The notes under the pieces were generated by a model. The model ran no database searches and was not told the DNA's origin. It was given only the letters and a program-made list of their open reading frames with translations. This document shows, piece by piece, positions 4,997 to 6,369 of a stretch of DNA of 6,369 bases. The stretch comes from JBCDCP01 sp039181495 (GTDB lineage Bacteria; Pseudomonadota; Alphaproteobacteria; Rhizobiales; Tepidamorphaceae), in assembly GCA_039181495.1 (NCBI GenBank), contig JBCDCP010000145.1:1-6369 (forward strand). The letters are read 5' to 3'. Both the position numbers and the translations under genes were made by a program. The first letter of the stretch is position 1, and the number at the start of each line of letters is the position of its first letter.

Positions 4997-6369
4997 ATGC
5001 TGCATATCAATGGCATCACCTACCGCATTGGCGACCGGACGCTGCTTGATGGCGCGACGGCAGCTCTGCCTGAGGGATCGCGGGCCGGTCTTGTGGGGGC
5101 CAACGGCACGGGCAAGACGACGCTGCTGAAGATTGTTCTGGGTGAGCTATCTCCGGAGGCGGGCGGCATATCGCTTCCGCGTGGAGCCCGCATTGGCACC
5201 GTGCAGCAGGAGGCCCCGGAAGGCCCGACATCGCTGATCGACCATGTTCTGCAGGCCGACACCGAGCGGCACGCCCTGCTGAGTGAAGCCGATACCGCAA
5301 CCGAACCGACTCGCATTGCCGAAATCCAGACCCGGCTGGCGGATATCGATGCACATGGCGCGCCAGCGCGGGCGGCCCGCATTCTGGCCGGCCTTGGTTT
5401 TGATGAATCCGCCCAACAGCGTCCTCTGTCTGAGTATTCGGGCGGCTGGCGGATGCGCGTTGCGCTGGCGGCAGTTCTATTTTCTCAACCCGATCTGCTG
5501 CTGCTCGATGAGCCGACCAACTACCTCGACCTCGAAGGCGCGCTGTGGCTCGAAGGGTATCTGGCCACCTATCCGCGTACCACGCTCATCGTCAGTCATG
5601 ACCGTGAGATGCTCAACGCTTCGGTCGATCTCATCGTTCATCTCGATCAGGGCAAACTCAGCGTTTATCGCGGCGGTTATGACCAGTTCGAGCGGCAGCG
5701 CCGCGAAAAACAGGCGCTACAGCTCAAGCTGAAGAAGAAACAGGACGATCAGCGGCGACACCTGCAGGAATTCGTCGACCGCTTCCGGGCCAAGGCCACC
5801 AAGGCCCGCCAGGCGCAGAGCCGGCTTAAGGCACTGGCCAAGCTGCAGCCGATTGCCACGGTGATCGATACCCAGACCGTGCCGATTATACTCAACGGCC
5901 CCGATCGACCGTTGTCCCCACCGATCATCAAGATGGATGAGGCGGTAGCCGGCTATGACGAGACGCCGATCCTCAAACGGCTCGATCTTCGCATTGATGA
6001 GGATGACCGGATCGGGCTCCTGGGGGCCAATGGCAATGGCAAGTCGACGCTGGCCAAGCTGATCTCTGGCCGTCTTTCGGTGATGGACGGACGGCTCAAG
6101 CGGTCGTCCAAGCTCACGGTCGGCTACTTCGCCCAGCATCAGCTCGACGAGATCAATCCGGCGCGGACAGCCTATGAGCTGTTCAGGGACAAGATGCCGG
6201 AGGGAACAGAGGCGCAGATACGTGCGCGCGCAGGAGCCGCCGGTTTTCCGGGCAGGAAGGCCGACACCAAGGCTGCCAGTCTGTCCGGCGGGGAGAAGGC
6301 ACGGCTGCTATTGGCGTTGGCCACCCATGAGAAACCGCATTTGCTGATTCTCGACGAGCCGACGAACCA
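4997..6369 (+). CDS. ABC-F ATPase of the YheS/Uup type, C-terminus cut by window edge
   Basis: A soluble protein with two ATP-binding cassettes and no membrane segments, of the ABC-F class that binds the ribosomal E site and acts on translation. It starts at ATG 4997; 457 complete codons are visible of perhaps 620-640. First cassette: Walker A GANGTGKT 34-41, signature SGGWRMR 148-154, Walker B LLLLDEPTN 167-175, switch His201. The linker, about 228-310, carries charged coiled-coil residues and the block FVDRFRAKATKARQAQSR 259-276, characteristic of YheS-like members. Second cassette: Walker A GANGNGKS 343-350, signature LSGGEKAR 429-436, Walker B LLILDEPTN 449-457, after which the window ends. 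All catalytic motifs seen are intact. The ribosome site is modest (GAGTGG, 8 bases before the ATG). It is divergent from the small exported protein. YheS-like is preferred over Uup because of the linker block; a dedicated antibiotic-resistance role is unlikely but cannot be excluded without the full sequence. Confidence 0.92.
   Translation, partial: MLHINGITYRIGDRTLLDGATAALPEGSRAGLVGANGTGKTTLLKIVLGELSPEAGGISLPRGARIGTVQQEAPEGPTSLIDHVLQADTERHALLSEADTATEPTRIAEIQTRLADIDAHGAPARAARILAGLGFDESAQQRPLSEYSGGWRMRVALAAVLFSQPDLLLLDEPTNYLDLEGALWLEGYLATYPRTTLIVSHDREMLNASVDLIVHLDQGKLSVYRGGYDQFERQRREKQALQLKLKKKQDDQRRHLQEFVDRFRAKATKARQAQSRLKALAKLQPIATVIDTQTVPIILNGPDRPLSPPIIKMDEAVAGYDETPILKRLDLRIDEDDRIGLLGANGNGKSTLAKLISGRLSVMDGRLKRSSKLTVGYFAQHQLDEINPARTAYELFRDKMPEGTEAQIRARAGAAGFPGRKADTKAASLSGGEKARLLLALATHEKPHLLILDEPTN

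Noticed and set aside
4915..5019. Longer form of the small exported protein starting at 5019
   Set aside because: It would overlap the divergent ABC-F start and place 35 residues ahead of an otherwise clean signal peptide.
5283..6139. Open frames on both strands inside the ABC-F gene (for example 5283-5732 plus and 5717-6139 minus)
   Set aside because: They are shadows of the ABC-F frame, whose two complete sets of ATPase motifs leave no doubt which frame is coding.
1..6369. Mobile element, CRISPR, toxin-antitoxin or phage-defence system
   Set aside because: No transposase, integrase, repeat-spacer pattern, terminal repeats or defence-type domains were seen; all but one gene belong to recognisable chromosomal families.

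Overview
This window reads as an ordinary, gene-dense piece of an alphaproteobacterial chromosome, most likely order Hyphomicrobiales (Rhizobiales). The signs are high G+C, a purM-purN pair divergent from DUF2066 and AI-2E (PerM-type) genes, a 140-residue Ndk, and the style of the proteins. Genus cannot be fixed from sequence alone. I see no rRNA, tRNA, CRISPR array, insertion sequence, integrase or attachment site.

Layout. Left end, minus strand: the first 43 codons of an AI-2E/PerM-family membrane protein, preceded by an exported DUF2066 protein. The DUF2066 gene's 3' end looks frame-scrambled: pieces of a plausible conserved C-terminus lie in all three frames. Next comes a 142-bp divergent intergenic region with a palindrome and a strong hairpin, which leads into purM and purN on the plus strand. 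These are overlapping genes (ATGA) for two steps of de novo purine synthesis. purN converges on ndk with only 4 bp between stops, and each gene appears to carry the other's terminator. Minus-strand ndk has its own recognisable promoter. Upstream of it, also on the minus strand, are an etherase-like glutathione S-transferase and a small exported protein of unknown function. An 82-bp divergent region then separates these from a plus-strand ABC-F ATPase of the YheS/Uup type, cut off by the right edge of the window just after its second Walker B.

How the genes fit together. PurM and PurN make purine nucleotides, and Ndk equilibrates nucleoside triphosphates, so the middle of the window is nucleotide metabolism. 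The DUF2066-PerM pair next to purMN is an old neighbourhood; from memory, a similar set with the DnaA regulator hda occurs in pseudomonads and rhizobia, but hda itself is not in this window. The GST (detoxification or thiol chemistry), the small exported protein and the ABC-F protein (ribosome-associated) have no obvious common pathway with the rest.

I did not find a new multi-gene system. The points most worth a second look are the disrupted DUF2066 3' end, the structured purM leader, two stacked inverted repeats in an AT-rich patch at the end of purM, the reciprocal terminators at purN/ndk, and the unrecognised exported protein beside the ABC-F gene.
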